A DNA stretch of 12,732 nt from Candidatus Sifarchaeum marinoarchaea (GTDB lineage Archaea; Asgardarchaeota; Sifarchaeia; Borrarchaeales; Borrarchaeaceae), in the NCBI GenBank assembly GCA_016294985.1, contig JAECRW010000034.1, forward strand, positions 1-12,732, written 5' to 3'. The notes under the pieces were generated by a model, which was not told the DNA's origin, did not search any database, and saw nothing but the letters and a program-made list of their open reading frames with translations. The translations under genes and the position numbers were made by a program. Positions 1 to 6,559 of the stretch are shown here, one piece after another. Numbering within the stretch: the first letter of the stretch is position 1; each line of letters begins with the position of its first letter.

Positions 1-336
1 AAAGAGTTTTCCTTTTACTCCATGAGACTCGACTTTGATATTACCATCACTTTCGGCTTTTTTTGCGAGTTCCTTATCACCCGAATTAACTACCTCTTTG
101 ATAATATTGCTCTTTCCTGTAATGCTGACATGAGGGCTTTCATGAAGGCCTTCAGCGACAGTGATGCTTCCATCGGTCTGAATCACGGCAGATGCTACAT
201 CTTCAGGATCTTGACCCACAACATTAATCTTAGCTGCGCGTACGATCTTTAAGAACAGTTTTGATTTTTTACTTTCCTTTAAATAAGTTTCAGCTTCTTT
301 TAATCTCTTATTTACGCATTCGAAAATTGTACTCAT
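1..336 (-). CDS. SCP2-like (sterol-carrier-type) small protein, 3' end cut off by window edge
   Basis: The minus-strand frame is open from an ATG at 334-336 to the window edge, giving 112 residues. A clear GGAGG at 346-350 sits 9 nt before the ATG. After a charged, helical N-terminus (about residues 1-35), the protein reads as alternating short strands: VIQTDGSITVAEG, then a helix (SNIIKEVVNSGDKELAKKAE), then NIKVESHGVKGKLF. The order 'strand-DGSITV-EG, P-V-I, helix, IKVE-G' resembles the SCP2 sterol-carrier fold, which binds lipids or acyl chains in a hydrophobic tunnel. It has no signal peptide and should be cytosolic. It is divergent from the acetyltransferase gene and shares a promoter region with it. 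The coding call is solid. The SCP2 assignment is a fold-level impression and the C-terminus is not visible. Confidence 0.62.
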   Translation of the reverse strand, partial: MSTIFECVNKRLKEAETYLKESKKSKLFLKIVRAAKINVVGQDPEDVASAVIQTDGSITVAEGLHESPHVSITGKSNIIKEVVNSGDKELAKKAESDGNIKVESHGVKGKLF

Positions 337-376
337 TTTTGGATGCCTCCAATAGTGTTAAACCAATTTCGAGATA

Positions 377-385
377 TTATTATAT
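377..385 (-). promoter_or_regulatory. TATA-like box for the SCP2-like gene
   Basis: Read on the minus strand, this is TATATAATA in an A+T-rich stretch. It lies about 41-49 nt upstream of the ATG at 336. Archaeal transcription usually starts about 25 nt downstream of the box, which would leave a short leader that still contains the GGAGG at 346-350. No start site is measured; this is pattern recognition. Confidence 0.35.
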
Positions 386-410
386 AGGGTTTATAGTTTT
401 TCACCTTTGA

Positions 411-447
411 AAGTGAATTGAAATTCAACTTACGACTTATAATCGTA
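411..447. promoter_or_regulatory. Two adjacent inverted repeats between divergent promoters (candidate operators)
   Basis: The first is TGAATT-GA-AATTCA (414-427), with partly matching flanks AAGT/ACTT at 411-431. The second is TACGA-7 nt-TCGTA (431-447). They abut and lie between the minus-strand TATA box (377-385) and the plus-strand TATA box (450-456). That is where a dimeric regulator could affect both the SCP2-like gene and the acetyltransferase/radical SAM operon. Short palindromes are common in A+T-rich DNA, so function is unproven. Confidence 0.3.
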
Positions 448-449
448 TG

Positions 450-456
450 TATAAAT
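450..456 (+). promoter_or_regulatory. TATA-like box for the GNAT / radical SAM operon
   Basis: TATAAAT lies 48-54 nt upstream of the ATG at 504. A start about 25 nt downstream would give a leader of roughly 25 nt that includes the weak ribosome binding site AAAGTGA (491-497). Confidence 0.38.
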
Positions 457-503
457 GACAATTTTCAAAAATCTTATACAACCAATAGATAAAGTGAAAG
501 ATT

Positions 504-989
504 ATGAGTACCAAAAAGGAGCCTCATCAGGTTATTGAGCTTACAGAGGATGATGCAGAATCAATCGAACAACTCTTCAAAGAGGTTTGGCCACACGCGA
601 CTGAATATCCGCAAGACTGGCGAAAGAAAAGAATGTTATCCAAAGAAGAAATCATTGATGAGATGAGACAGGGATATCATTACTTTGGTATCAAATTCGA
701 AGGCAAATTGGCTGGACTTTACAAAGCCCTAATTACCCCTGAGGGATGCTTCGGAGCACATCAGTCTATAAACCCTAAATATTGGAGGAGTGGCATGGGT
801 GGAGTCATGTACATGCAGTTTATTGAATTTGCAAAGAAGATGGGGTGCAAACGAAATTATTGCAATATTCTAATTGGCCAAAGTGCTAGTGAAAAACTTG
901 TGACGAAATTTGGGTTTAAAAAAGTTGGCGAACCTTACGAACAGGCAAAAGGCATGCTTGTACAGATGTATGAACGAGAGGTCGAATAA
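504..989 (+). CDS. GNAT-family N-acetyltransferase
   Basis: The protein has 161 residues, the usual size of a single-domain GNAT enzyme, which transfers an acetyl group from acetyl-CoA to an amine. The acetyl-CoA pyrophosphate loop is visible as R95-SGMGG-100, following the strand ending in SINPKYW and preceding the helix VMYMQFIEFAKKMG. The C-terminal part (ASEKLVTKFGFKKVGEPYEQ, about 128-147) has the usual 'helix, GF-K-G-P/Y' layout of motif B. It is cytosolic, with no signal peptide or membrane segment. The ATG at 504 is preceded by AAAGTGA. The stop is only 3 nt before the radical SAM start, and that gene's GAGAGG lies inside this coding region, so the two are co-transcribed and probably translationally coupled. 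The substrate is unknown. It could acetylate a product, substrate or maturation intermediate of the radical SAM enzyme. Nit1-type clusters also pair a GNAT with a radical SAM protein, but I cannot confirm that this belongs to the same GNAT subfamily. Confidence 0.88.
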   Translation: MSTKKEPHQVIELTEDDAESIEQLFKEVWPHATEYPQDWRKKRMLSKEEIIDEMRQGYHYFGIKFEGKLAGLYKALITPEGCFGAHQSINPKYWRSGMGGVMYMQFIEFAKKMGCKRNYCNILIGQSASEKLVTKFGFKKVGEPYEQAKGMLVQMYEREVE

Positions 990-992
990 CGT

Positions 993-2069
993 ATGAATTA
1001 TTCAACTTTAAAAACTGAACTACTTTGCCTTGGTGCAAAAGCTAAAACTAAACGACATTTAAGAAAAACAGGAGCAGGACCAGCAGGAGGATCATATTTT
1101 ATCCTTCCAAATGGAAGTTTAGTCCAAATACCAGTCGTAGGTCGCTTCGTTCAGAACTCTCCATTTTCAATTACTGAAGATTCAGATATATTATATCTCT
1201 CTAAAAACGATGAAAGAGTATGCGAACTACAAGGAGTACCTACGCCAAAATTCTATCAAATGAACACATCAGACGGCACTCCTATGTGGAAAATCGCATT
1301 AATTCACGGTGTAGACTGTCTTGCAACAACCGTAGATCAAACATGCGTACACTGGCGCCATAATTTACAATGCGATTTCTGCGGTATTGAATTATCACTC
1401 AAACATCACAGATCGATAAAGAGAAAATCACCCGAACAATTGATAGAAGTAATACAGGCTGCTCGTGCAGAAAAAAGGGCTAATCATATCACATTAACTA
1501 TAGGTACACAACCTGGGGCAGATCGCGGAGCAAATGTTCTTTTAGAAACGACAAGAAGCATAAAAGAACAAATTGATATTCCGATCCATGTACAGGTGGA
1601 ACCCGTAGATGAAACGTATTTATTGAAGTTAAAAGATTCTGGAGTCGATACGCTCGGAATTCATATTGAGACTTGTGACCCCGATATTTTCAGAAAAGTA
1701 TGTCCTGGGAAAGCATTGTTAAATTTTGAATACTATGAGAAGATGTGGAGACATGCTGTAACTATTTTTGGAAAAAATCAAGTGAGTTCATTTGTGATAG
1801 TAGGGTTAGGAGAATCAGATGAAAGTATTCTTAATGGCGCTAAGTGGATGGCGTCAACTGGTGTAATTCCCTTTGTTGTTCCACTTCGACCAATTCCAGA
1901 AACGCCTTTAGAAAACGCAATACCTCCTTCACCAGAACGAATGATCTACCTGTATGAAGAAGTGGGTAAAATTATAAAAGAAAATAATTTAAATCCTAAT
2001 AAGAACAAAGCTGGTTGTGTTCGCTGTAAAGGATGCTCGCCAATTGATGAATTTGTGATAGGTTATTAA
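993..2069 (+). CDS. Biotin-synthase-like radical SAM enzyme with atypical CX8CX2C site and C-terminal CX2CX2C, resembling the Nit1-cluster (MSMEG_0568-type) family
   Basis: The protein has 358 residues. The S-adenosylmethionine 4Fe-4S ligands are best assigned to C118, C127 and C130 in TCVHWRHNLQCDFCGIE, an 8-residue gap instead of the canonical CX3CX2C. A TIM-barrel pattern follows: HITLTIGTQP (165-174), IPIHVQVEP (196-204), GVDTLGIHIET (217-227), VSSFVIVGLGES (264-275) and IPFVVPLRPIP (292-302). The glycines near 271-273 are typical of the SAM-binding region. The C-terminus has C342-VR-C345-KG-C348, which could ligate an auxiliary iron-sulfur cluster. An N-terminal extension of about 110 residues precedes the barrel. 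It follows the GNAT gene by 3 nt with a GAGAGG-type site inside that gene. From memory, the spacing and the C-terminal GC-RC--CS pattern resemble the radical SAM proteins of bacterial Nit1 nitrilase clusters. The alternative is another biotin- or lipoyl-synthase-like archaeal radical SAM protein (LipS1/LipS2 type). The reaction is unknown. Confidence 0.88.
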   Translation: MNYSTLKTELLCLGAKAKTKRHLRKTGAGPAGGSYFILPNGSLVQIPVVGRFVQNSPFSITEDSDILYLSKNDERVCELQGVPTPKFYQMNTSDGTPMWKIALIHGVDCLATTVDQTCVHWRHNLQCDFCGIELSLKHHRSIKRKSPEQLIEVIQAARAEKRANHITLTIGTQPGADRGANVLLETTRSIKEQIDIPIHVQVEPVDETYLLKLKDSGVDTLGIHIETCDPDIFRKVCPGKALLNFEYYEKMWRHAVTIFGKNQVSSFVIVGLGESDESILNGAKWMASTGVIPFVVPLRPIPETPLENAIPPSPERMIYLYEEVGKIIKENNLNPNKNKAGCVRCKGCSPIDEFVIGY

Positions 2070-2194
2070 CGGTGATTATCTCAAAGAACCATAAGCACAA
2101 AATCCTCATAGCTGACGTGGGCCCAATACCAAGTACTCTGAGCAGTTCCTCAAGTGTTGTGTTTGAATATGTTGAAATGTTAGGGGCTTCCACA

Positions 2195-2201
2195 TTTATA
2201 T
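2195..2201 (+). promoter_or_regulatory. TATA-like box for the EF-Tu domain-II-like gene
   Basis: TTTATAT lies 58-64 nt upstream of the ATG at 2259 and would place transcription start near 2225. The 189-nt gap after the radical SAM gene and this box suggest a separate transcript. The leader holds GGGTGA (2243-2248) and GAGG (2251-2254) before the ATG. The rest of the gap (2070-2194) shows no RNA gene. Confidence 0.33.
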
Positions 2202-2258
2202 CTCAAATCTGAGCAACAAGTTTTTATTTTGATTCACTGATAGGGTGAAAGAGGAACC

Positions 2259-2519
2259 ATGACAGCAAAAAAAGAGATTGGGAAAATCACTCACTTTTAT
2301 TCACGCATTAGTGTAGGGATTGTGGAACTAAAAGACGAACTAAAGATCGGTGATCAGATAGCAATTGAGGGGAGTTCCACTACATTTGAACAAACAGTGT
2401 CTTCAATGCAGATAGAGAAAGAGAACATCGAAGTAGCAAGAGCAGGTGACATGATTGGACTAAAGTTCATTGACCGAGTCAGACCCGGTGACATCGTCTA
2501 CAAGCTTACTCCCGAATAA
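2259..2519 (+). CDS. Stand-alone EF-Tu domain-II-like (translation elongation factor-like) protein
   Basis: The protein has 86 residues and consists of a single beta-barrel domain. It begins GKITHFYSRISVGIVEL, continues with LKIGDQIAIEG (29-38), FEQTVSSMQIE (43-53) and ARAGDMIGLKF (60-70), and ends with VRPGDIVYKL (74-83). These spacings match domain II of EF-Tu/EF-1A-type GTPases, where 'L-k-GD-i-i-G' and 'a--GD-iGl-----v--GD-v' are characteristic. There is no G domain, P-loop or domain III. Small archaeal proteins of this shape are often annotated 'translation elongation factor-like'; their role is not established to my knowledge. The ATG is supported by GGGTGA 10 nt upstream. It converges on the ABC exporter genes. 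It may bind RNA or a ribosomal/tRNA ligand as EF-Tu domain II does, but that is inference. Confidence 0.85.
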   Translation: MTAKKEIGKITHFYSRISVGIVELKDELKIGDQIAIEGSSTTFEQTVSSMQIEKENIEVARAGDMIGLKFIDRVRPGDIVYKLTPE

Positions 2520-2555
2520 GCAGACCGACGTTCCAGTGAAGTACATTGGTATAAT

Positions 2556-2571
2556 TCTATGAATTCATAGA
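2556..2571. repeat. Perfect 16-bp palindrome in the convergent intergenic region
   Basis: TCTATGAATTCATAGA is perfectly self-complementary with no spacer. It lies 36 nt after the EF-Tu-like stop and 94 nt from the ABC stop. A cruciform, a dimer binding site or a small transcript-end hairpin are possible. Nothing in the sequence decides between them. Confidence 0.5.
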
Positions 2572-2610
2572 GAAGAAAGTTTGCTAGCGTTCACGTTTTC
2601 AATTCTTACA

Positions 2611-2633
2611 GCTTCAAGAAGGGCTTTTCTTTC
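2611..2633 (+). terminator. Possible transcription terminator after the EF-Tu-like gene
   Basis: A very short stem (CTTC-AA-GAAG, 2612-2621) is followed by TTTTCTTT (2625-2632). Archaeal termination relies mainly on T-tracts, so the tract matters more than the stem. The convergent ABC gene ends at 2665. Confidence 0.28.
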
Positions 2634-2664
2634 AAAAATTCTGTAATAGCACTGAAATGGCGAT

Positions 2665-4521
2665 TTACTTACCAGAAACCATTGCAAGTTCTTCTTGTGC
2701 AATCTTTGCAATTTCTTCGGAAAGTTCTTCGACAGATTGATGGGCATAATAAGTGTCATAAAGTGCTTTGTATTTACCTCCGAGACGTAGGAGTTCTTCA
2801 TGTGTACCTTTCTCAATGAGTTCTCCATGATCGAAAACAAACACACGTGATGCATTTGCGATTGTTGTTAGCCGATGGGCAATGACTACAGTAGTTCTGC
2901 CTGCAAACAACTTCTCTTGTGCAGCTTGAACCAGTGATTCCGAGTAGGCATCCAGTCGGCTGGTTGCCTCATCAAGAATAAGGATTTTAGGATCTGCTAA
3001 CATTGTTCGAGCAATAGCAATCATTTGGACTTGGCCAGCGCTGAGATTTTTGCCACCTTCTGTAACAATCGTATCGTAACCATTTGATAACACTTCAATG
3101 AACTCATGAGCTCCGATAAGCTTACAGAGTTCAACAATCTCTTGATCAGTTGCAGATTGTCGTCCATATCGAATATTCTCTAAGACATTAGCATCAAATA
3201 GATAAGGTTCTTGGGCAATAAGGGCAGTTGTATCGTGTAAGGATTCAAGCGTCACATCCTTAATGTCCTGATCACCAATCAATATGCCACCTTCTTGAGG
3301 ATCATAAAATCGATTGATAAGGGCAGCAACTGTCGTTTTCCCAGCCCCCGTGTGTCCAACCATTGCAACAGTTTCACCAGGGGTGATTTTAAAGGTTACA
3401 TTGTTTAAAACATTGGTTCCCTCTACATATGAAAATGATAGGTTTTCAAATGAGATGCCGTCACTAGTCTCCTTTAGAGAAACAGCATTTGGAGAGTTAA
3501 TTATTGTTGGTTTTACATCAAGAACATCCAAAGTGCGATCCATACTAGCTAATGACGCTTGAAACTGAGTTGCCATCCAGCTAAGGGCGAGTAGTGGCCA
3601 AAGAAATCGTTGAACAAGAATTACACCAAGAAATACTTCGCCTAGTGTTAAAACAGGCGCAGTACCAATTGCCAAACTGCCTCCCACAAATAAAAGTGCA
3701 GCAATCCCTATTATGCCCATAGCTCGGATCAGAGGCTGCATTAGTGTCATCATAATCATAAACCTGAATCCATGGCGATACGCCTCTTGATTCAACTGTT
3801 GCATCTTAGCCGCTGTTTCCTCTTCTCTATTGAAGGCTTTGGCAACATGAATTCCACTCAGATCTTCTGCGATTTGTCCCGATACCTCACCATAGGCATG
3901 TTGCGATGCCAACATTATCCTCTGGCCCACGGTGCCAAATAGCACTACAATAAAAACTACAGCAGGAGTCACGGCTAGTGCTGTCAGGGCGATTAGGGGA
4001 TTCGTCAGCCACATTATAACAAAAGTAATAACCAATAAGAGAACCTGGCTTGAAACATCTATTGTCATCTGAACCCCAGTTCCTAGGTCGTCGATGTCCG
4101 AAGTTACTCTCGCTGTTACATTTCCACTCTGTTCGGATTTAAGGTATGACAAGTCAGTACGTACCAGATGGTTGTATAAATCCTGTTGAATCGTTTGAAC
4201 GAAACCGGCTCGTGCTCCTGAAAGAATCCAAGTGTTGATAGAGTTAAGTATCCAGCTAGCGAGCCTGAGTCCAACATAAATCCCACCTAAGATGAGAACT
4301 CCTGTGATTGTGCTGCCAGGAGTAAGAACAAGATCAATTCCCCATGAAAGAACCAATGGATCAATAGCTTGGAATATAGTTGATATTAAGACAAGTACTG
4401 CTCCGACTGCAATGATCCTCTTGAAGCGACCCAAGTACTCAAGCATTTTGATCAGGAGAACATATATCGGTCGGCTTCTTTTCTCAGTCTGTCCAATAAA
4501 TCTAGATCGACGTCTAGACAT
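2665..4521 (-). CDS. ABC exporter half-transporter, catalytically canonical subunit of a heterodimer
   Basis: The protein has 618 residues: an N-terminal type-IV (ABC_membrane) domain with about six hydrophobic segments (roughly 35-60, 72-100, 156-172, 176-195, 265-285, 293-312), then an ATPase domain from about 355. The motifs are Walker A GHTGAGKT (389-396), Q-loop Q437, signature LSAGQ (493-497, with Ala for Gly), Walker B ILILDE (513-518) with the catalytic E518, and H-loop H549. Its own nucleotide-binding residues are intact but its signature is altered. It should sit in the cytoplasmic membrane and export a hydrophobic or amphipathic compound, possibly a lipid or drug. The substrate cannot be read from sequence. 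Its ATG overlaps the stop of the upstream half-transporter as TAATG, and a strong GGGAGGTGG precedes it (4527-4535), so the two subunits are made together. A charged helix (about 595-612) ends the protein. Confidence 0.95.
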   Translation of the reverse strand: MSRRRSRFIGQTEKRSRPIYVLLIKMLEYLGRFKRIIAVGAVLVLISTIFQAIDPLVLSWGIDLVLTPGSTITGVLILGGIYVGLRLASWILNSINTWILSGARAGFVQTIQQDLYNHLVRTDLSYLKSEQSGNVTARVTSDIDDLGTGVQMTIDVSSQVLLLVITFVIMWLTNPLIALTALAVTPAVVFIVVLFGTVGQRIMLASQHAYGEVSGQIAEDLSGIHVAKAFNREEETAAKMQQLNQEAYRHGFRFMIMMTLMQPLIRAMGIIGIAALLFVGGSLAIGTAPVLTLGEVFLGVILVQRFLWPLLALSWMATQFQASLASMDRTLDVLDVKPTIINSPNAVSLKETSDGISFENLSFSYVEGTNVLNNVTFKITPGETVAMVGHTGAGKTTVAALINRFYDPQEGGILIGDQDIKDVTLESLHDTTALIAQEPYLFDANVLENIRYGRQSATDQEIVELCKLIGAHEFIEVLSNGYDTIVTEGGKNLSAGQVQMIAIARTMLADPKILILDEATSRLDAYSESLVQAAQEKLFAGRTTVVIAHRLTTIANASRVFVFDHGELIEKGTHEELLRLGGKYKALYDTYYAHQSVEELSEEIAKIAQEELAMVSGK

Positions 4522-6314
4522 TACATACCACCTCCCGTATCAGTCACTCCGTTGGCATACTGCAATGCGCCAGGCAACCTTTCAAAGATGCGGTGGTAGT
4601 GTTCAGACGTTTCTAGAAGTTCCTTATGAATTCCAACAGCCACAAGCTCTCCCTTATCAACGACTACAATCAAATCTGATTCAAGAAGAGTTCTCAATCG
4701 TTGTGTAACAGTAATGCTTGTTCTATCTTGCATGACTTCGTCTAACGCCTTTCTCAAGAAATACTCAGTTTGCGCGTCAATGGCAGATACGCTATCGTCA
4801 AGTAGGAGAATCTTTGGGTCATGTAAAATCGTTCTAGCAATAGCAAGTCTCTGTCTTTGCCCTCCCGAAAGAGTCATTCCTCTTTCCCCTATTGCAGCAT
4901 CATATCCATCAGGCATTATGGAGATAAATTCGTGAGCCTGTGCCCGTTTCGCTGCTTCAATCACTTCTTCATCACTTGCAACCATATTTCCAAAGGCTAT
5001 ATTATCCCTGATGCTCATCCTGAATAGGAAGATGTCTTGTTCAACTAACCCAACAGCTTTCCTGACCTTTCTCGTATGAATATTCCTAAGATCAATACCA
5101 TCTATCAGAACACGACCTTCTGTAGGATCATATAATCTCAATAGCAACTTCAGAATCGTGCTCTTTCCTCCCCCAGGTCCACCAATAAGGGCAACTCTTG
5201 AGCCTCCGGGTATCCTGAGATTCAGATTCTTTAACACATAATTGCTATTTTTACCATTATTGTTAGCATAGCTAAAGTTCACATTTTCAAATACGATATC
5301 TCCAGCCCAGTTTAAAGTTAGGCGGGGTTTGTCGGGTTCTTTCAGCGGATCTTTCCAGTTTAAGATATTAACGATTCTTTGGGCGTTTACATAGCCGCCT
5401 CGAATTTCAAGGAGGAATCTTGGCAATATCCAGCCAGCAACATCGAGTGCTACTAGAAGTCCAAGCACTTGAACAAGTGTACCTACTGAAAAAACACCTA
5501 ACAGGACTTGATTAGATCCATAAAGAAAAGATAATCCAGTAACAGCAGTCATTATGAGAGTTGGGCGGTAGAACGCAGTCAAGCGCCCCTCGCGCGTTTG
5601 TATTCGTTGGTACTCCTTTGAAACTTTGCCAAATTTTTCATACTCATATTCTTCTGCGCCAAAAGCTCTCACAACTTCAATTCCTCGAAACACCTCTTGA
5701 GATGAGGCAGTTAATCTTTCGTTCTGTTCAGACCGAGCGCGTCTAACAGGTTCAACAGTAACAGCGTAGCGGTAGGCGAAATAGATGTAGAGTGGTATTC
5801 CAATCACTGCGATAATTCCGAGTGTTAAATCGATTATCCAAAGGAATACAACAGTAATCACGAAGGAACCAATTGTAGTGATAATTGTCCGCAACGCCGG
5901 ATTTAATGAGAACCGTATCCAGCGAATATCTTGCATAGAAACTGCAAGTAACATCCTACTATCAACTTGATCATGAAATGTCATGCTATTTTCACTAACA
6001 ACCTCAAAAAATTCTTGCCGAGCATCGCGCTCCCATCGAAGAACCATAATAGCGAAAGCATAACCCACTGCGAATATCGTTGCGAATAGACCTCCAGCGA
6101 GTCCAAGAATCGTGAAAACAAGCATCATAAAACGGGGCGTCAATTGATTGGTCAATGCTAATTCATCGATTGCCTGGCCTAGTATGATTATTGGCAGTGC
6201 TTGAAGAAGTGATGCTAGAAGTGCAAGCCCAATAGCTACTACAGTTACACCAGGATATCGCAGAAGGGCCGATAATTGATAAGATAATGCACTTTTGTAC
6301 TGTCCTTTTGCCAT
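4521..6314 (-). CDS. ABC exporter half-transporter, degenerate-site subunit of a heterodimer
   Basis: The protein has 597 residues from the chosen ATG. The membrane domain has about six hydrophobic segments (roughly 20-50, 62-92, 143-162, 164-182, 252-274, 277-298) and the ATPase domain starts near 340. The motifs are Walker A GGPGGGKS (378-385), Q-loop Q426, a perfect LSGGQ signature (482-486), Walker B ILLLDD (502-507) where D507 replaces the catalytic Glu, and Q538 in place of the H-loop His (VTQRLR). Such substitutions mark the low-activity site of asymmetric exporters such as TM287/288, BmrCD and LmrCD. The degenerate Walker B/H-loop here would face the LSAGQ signature of the downstream subunit, so one composite site is degenerate and the other is fully canonical. 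I prefer the ATG at 6314 over the in-frame GTG at 6323 because that GTG is part of the GGGTGA ribosome binding site. This is the first gene of the two-gene operon. Confidence 0.95.
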   Translation of the reverse strand: MAKGQYKSALSYQLSALLRYPGVTVVAIGLALLASLLQALPIIILGQAIDELALTNQLTPRFMMLVFTILGLAGGLFATIFAVGYAFAIMVLRWERDARQEFFEVVSENSMTFHDQVDSRMLLAVSMQDIRWIRFSLNPALRTIITTIGSFVITVVFLWIIDLTLGIIAVIGIPLYIYFAYRYAVTVEPVRRARSEQNERLTASSQEVFRGIEVVRAFGAEEYEYEKFGKVSKEYQRIQTREGRLTAFYRPTLIMTAVTGLSFLYGSNQVLLGVFSVGTLVQVLGLLVALDVAGWILPRFLLEIRGGYVNAQRIVNILNWKDPLKEPDKPRLTLNWAGDIVFENVNFSYANNNGKNSNYVLKNLNLRIPGGSRVALIGGPGGGKSTILKLLLRLYDPTEGRVLIDGIDLRNIHTRKVRKAVGLVEQDIFLFRMSIRDNIAFGNMVASDEEVIEAAKRAQAHEFISIMPDGYDAAIGERGMTLSGGQRQRLAIARTILHDPKILLLDDSVSAIDAQTEYFLRKALDEVMQDRTSITVTQRLRTLLESDLIVVVDKGELVAVGIHKELLETSEHYHRIFERLPGALQYANGVTDTGGGM

Positions 6315-6319
6315 TACAT

Positions 6320-6325
6320 TCACCC
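6320..6325 (-). promoter_or_regulatory. Ribosome binding site GGGTGA that decides the exporter start
   Basis: On the minus strand GGGTGA spans 6325 to 6320, 5 nt before the ATG at 6314. It matches the archaeal anti-Shine-Dalgarno complement (GGTGA). The alternative GTG at 6323 overlaps the motif and has no comparable site of its own. Confidence 0.6.
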
Positions 6326-6497
6326 AAGCTGTTCACAGTCTCGATGCATTTGCATAAACAGGACGAGTAAAGTATCAGAAACATACCTTAATTAGTCAAC
6401 TATGTATGACAAATAAATGATTTGAAACTGACATTCACAAAAGAATATGCCTACATGAAGCTGAATTTGATTTATGTCAATCGCTTTACAGATTAAA

Positions 6498-6505
6498 TTT
6501 AAATA
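6498..6505 (+). promoter_or_regulatory. TATA-like box for the acyl-CoA synthetase gene
   Basis: TTTAAATA lies 55-62 nt before the ATG at 6560 and would give a start near 6528. The 245-nt divergent spacer 6315-6559 is otherwise A+T-rich. On its minus strand, TTTATG (6353-6358) is the closest TATA-like candidate for the exporter operon, but it is weak. No gene or RNA structure is evident in the spacer. Confidence 0.33.
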
Positions 6506-6559
6506 TCATTCTGTTAAAACATGCGTTATTATTTCACGAAATATCAAGAGGGTTGTTAA

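Noticed and set aside
22..252. Plus-strand open frame of 76 codons at the left edge
   Set aside because: It lies antisense to the minus-strand SCP2-like gene, which has a GGAGG site and a coherent fold pattern. The plus-strand frame has no ribosome binding site or recognisable domain.
2072..2212. Plus-strand GTG frame of 46 codons starting 2 nt after the radical SAM stop (begins VIISKNHKHKILIADVG)
   Set aside because: There is only a weak possible ribosome binding site, a Ser-rich low-complexity middle, and no recognisable motif. A short open stretch by chance is more likely.
2565..2855. Minus-strand frame of 96 codons near the end of the exporter operon
   Set aside because: Most of it overlaps the 3' end of the 618-residue exporter gene in another frame, and its residues look random.
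4292..4708. Plus-strand open frame of 138 codons across the junction of the two exporter genes
   Set aside because: It is fully antisense to two well-defined ABC genes, has no promoter or start signal, and no domain.
6315..6323. Three-residue longer N-terminus (GTG start at 6323) for the first exporter gene
   Set aside because: The GTG is part of the GGGTGA ribosome binding site that correctly serves the ATG at 6314.
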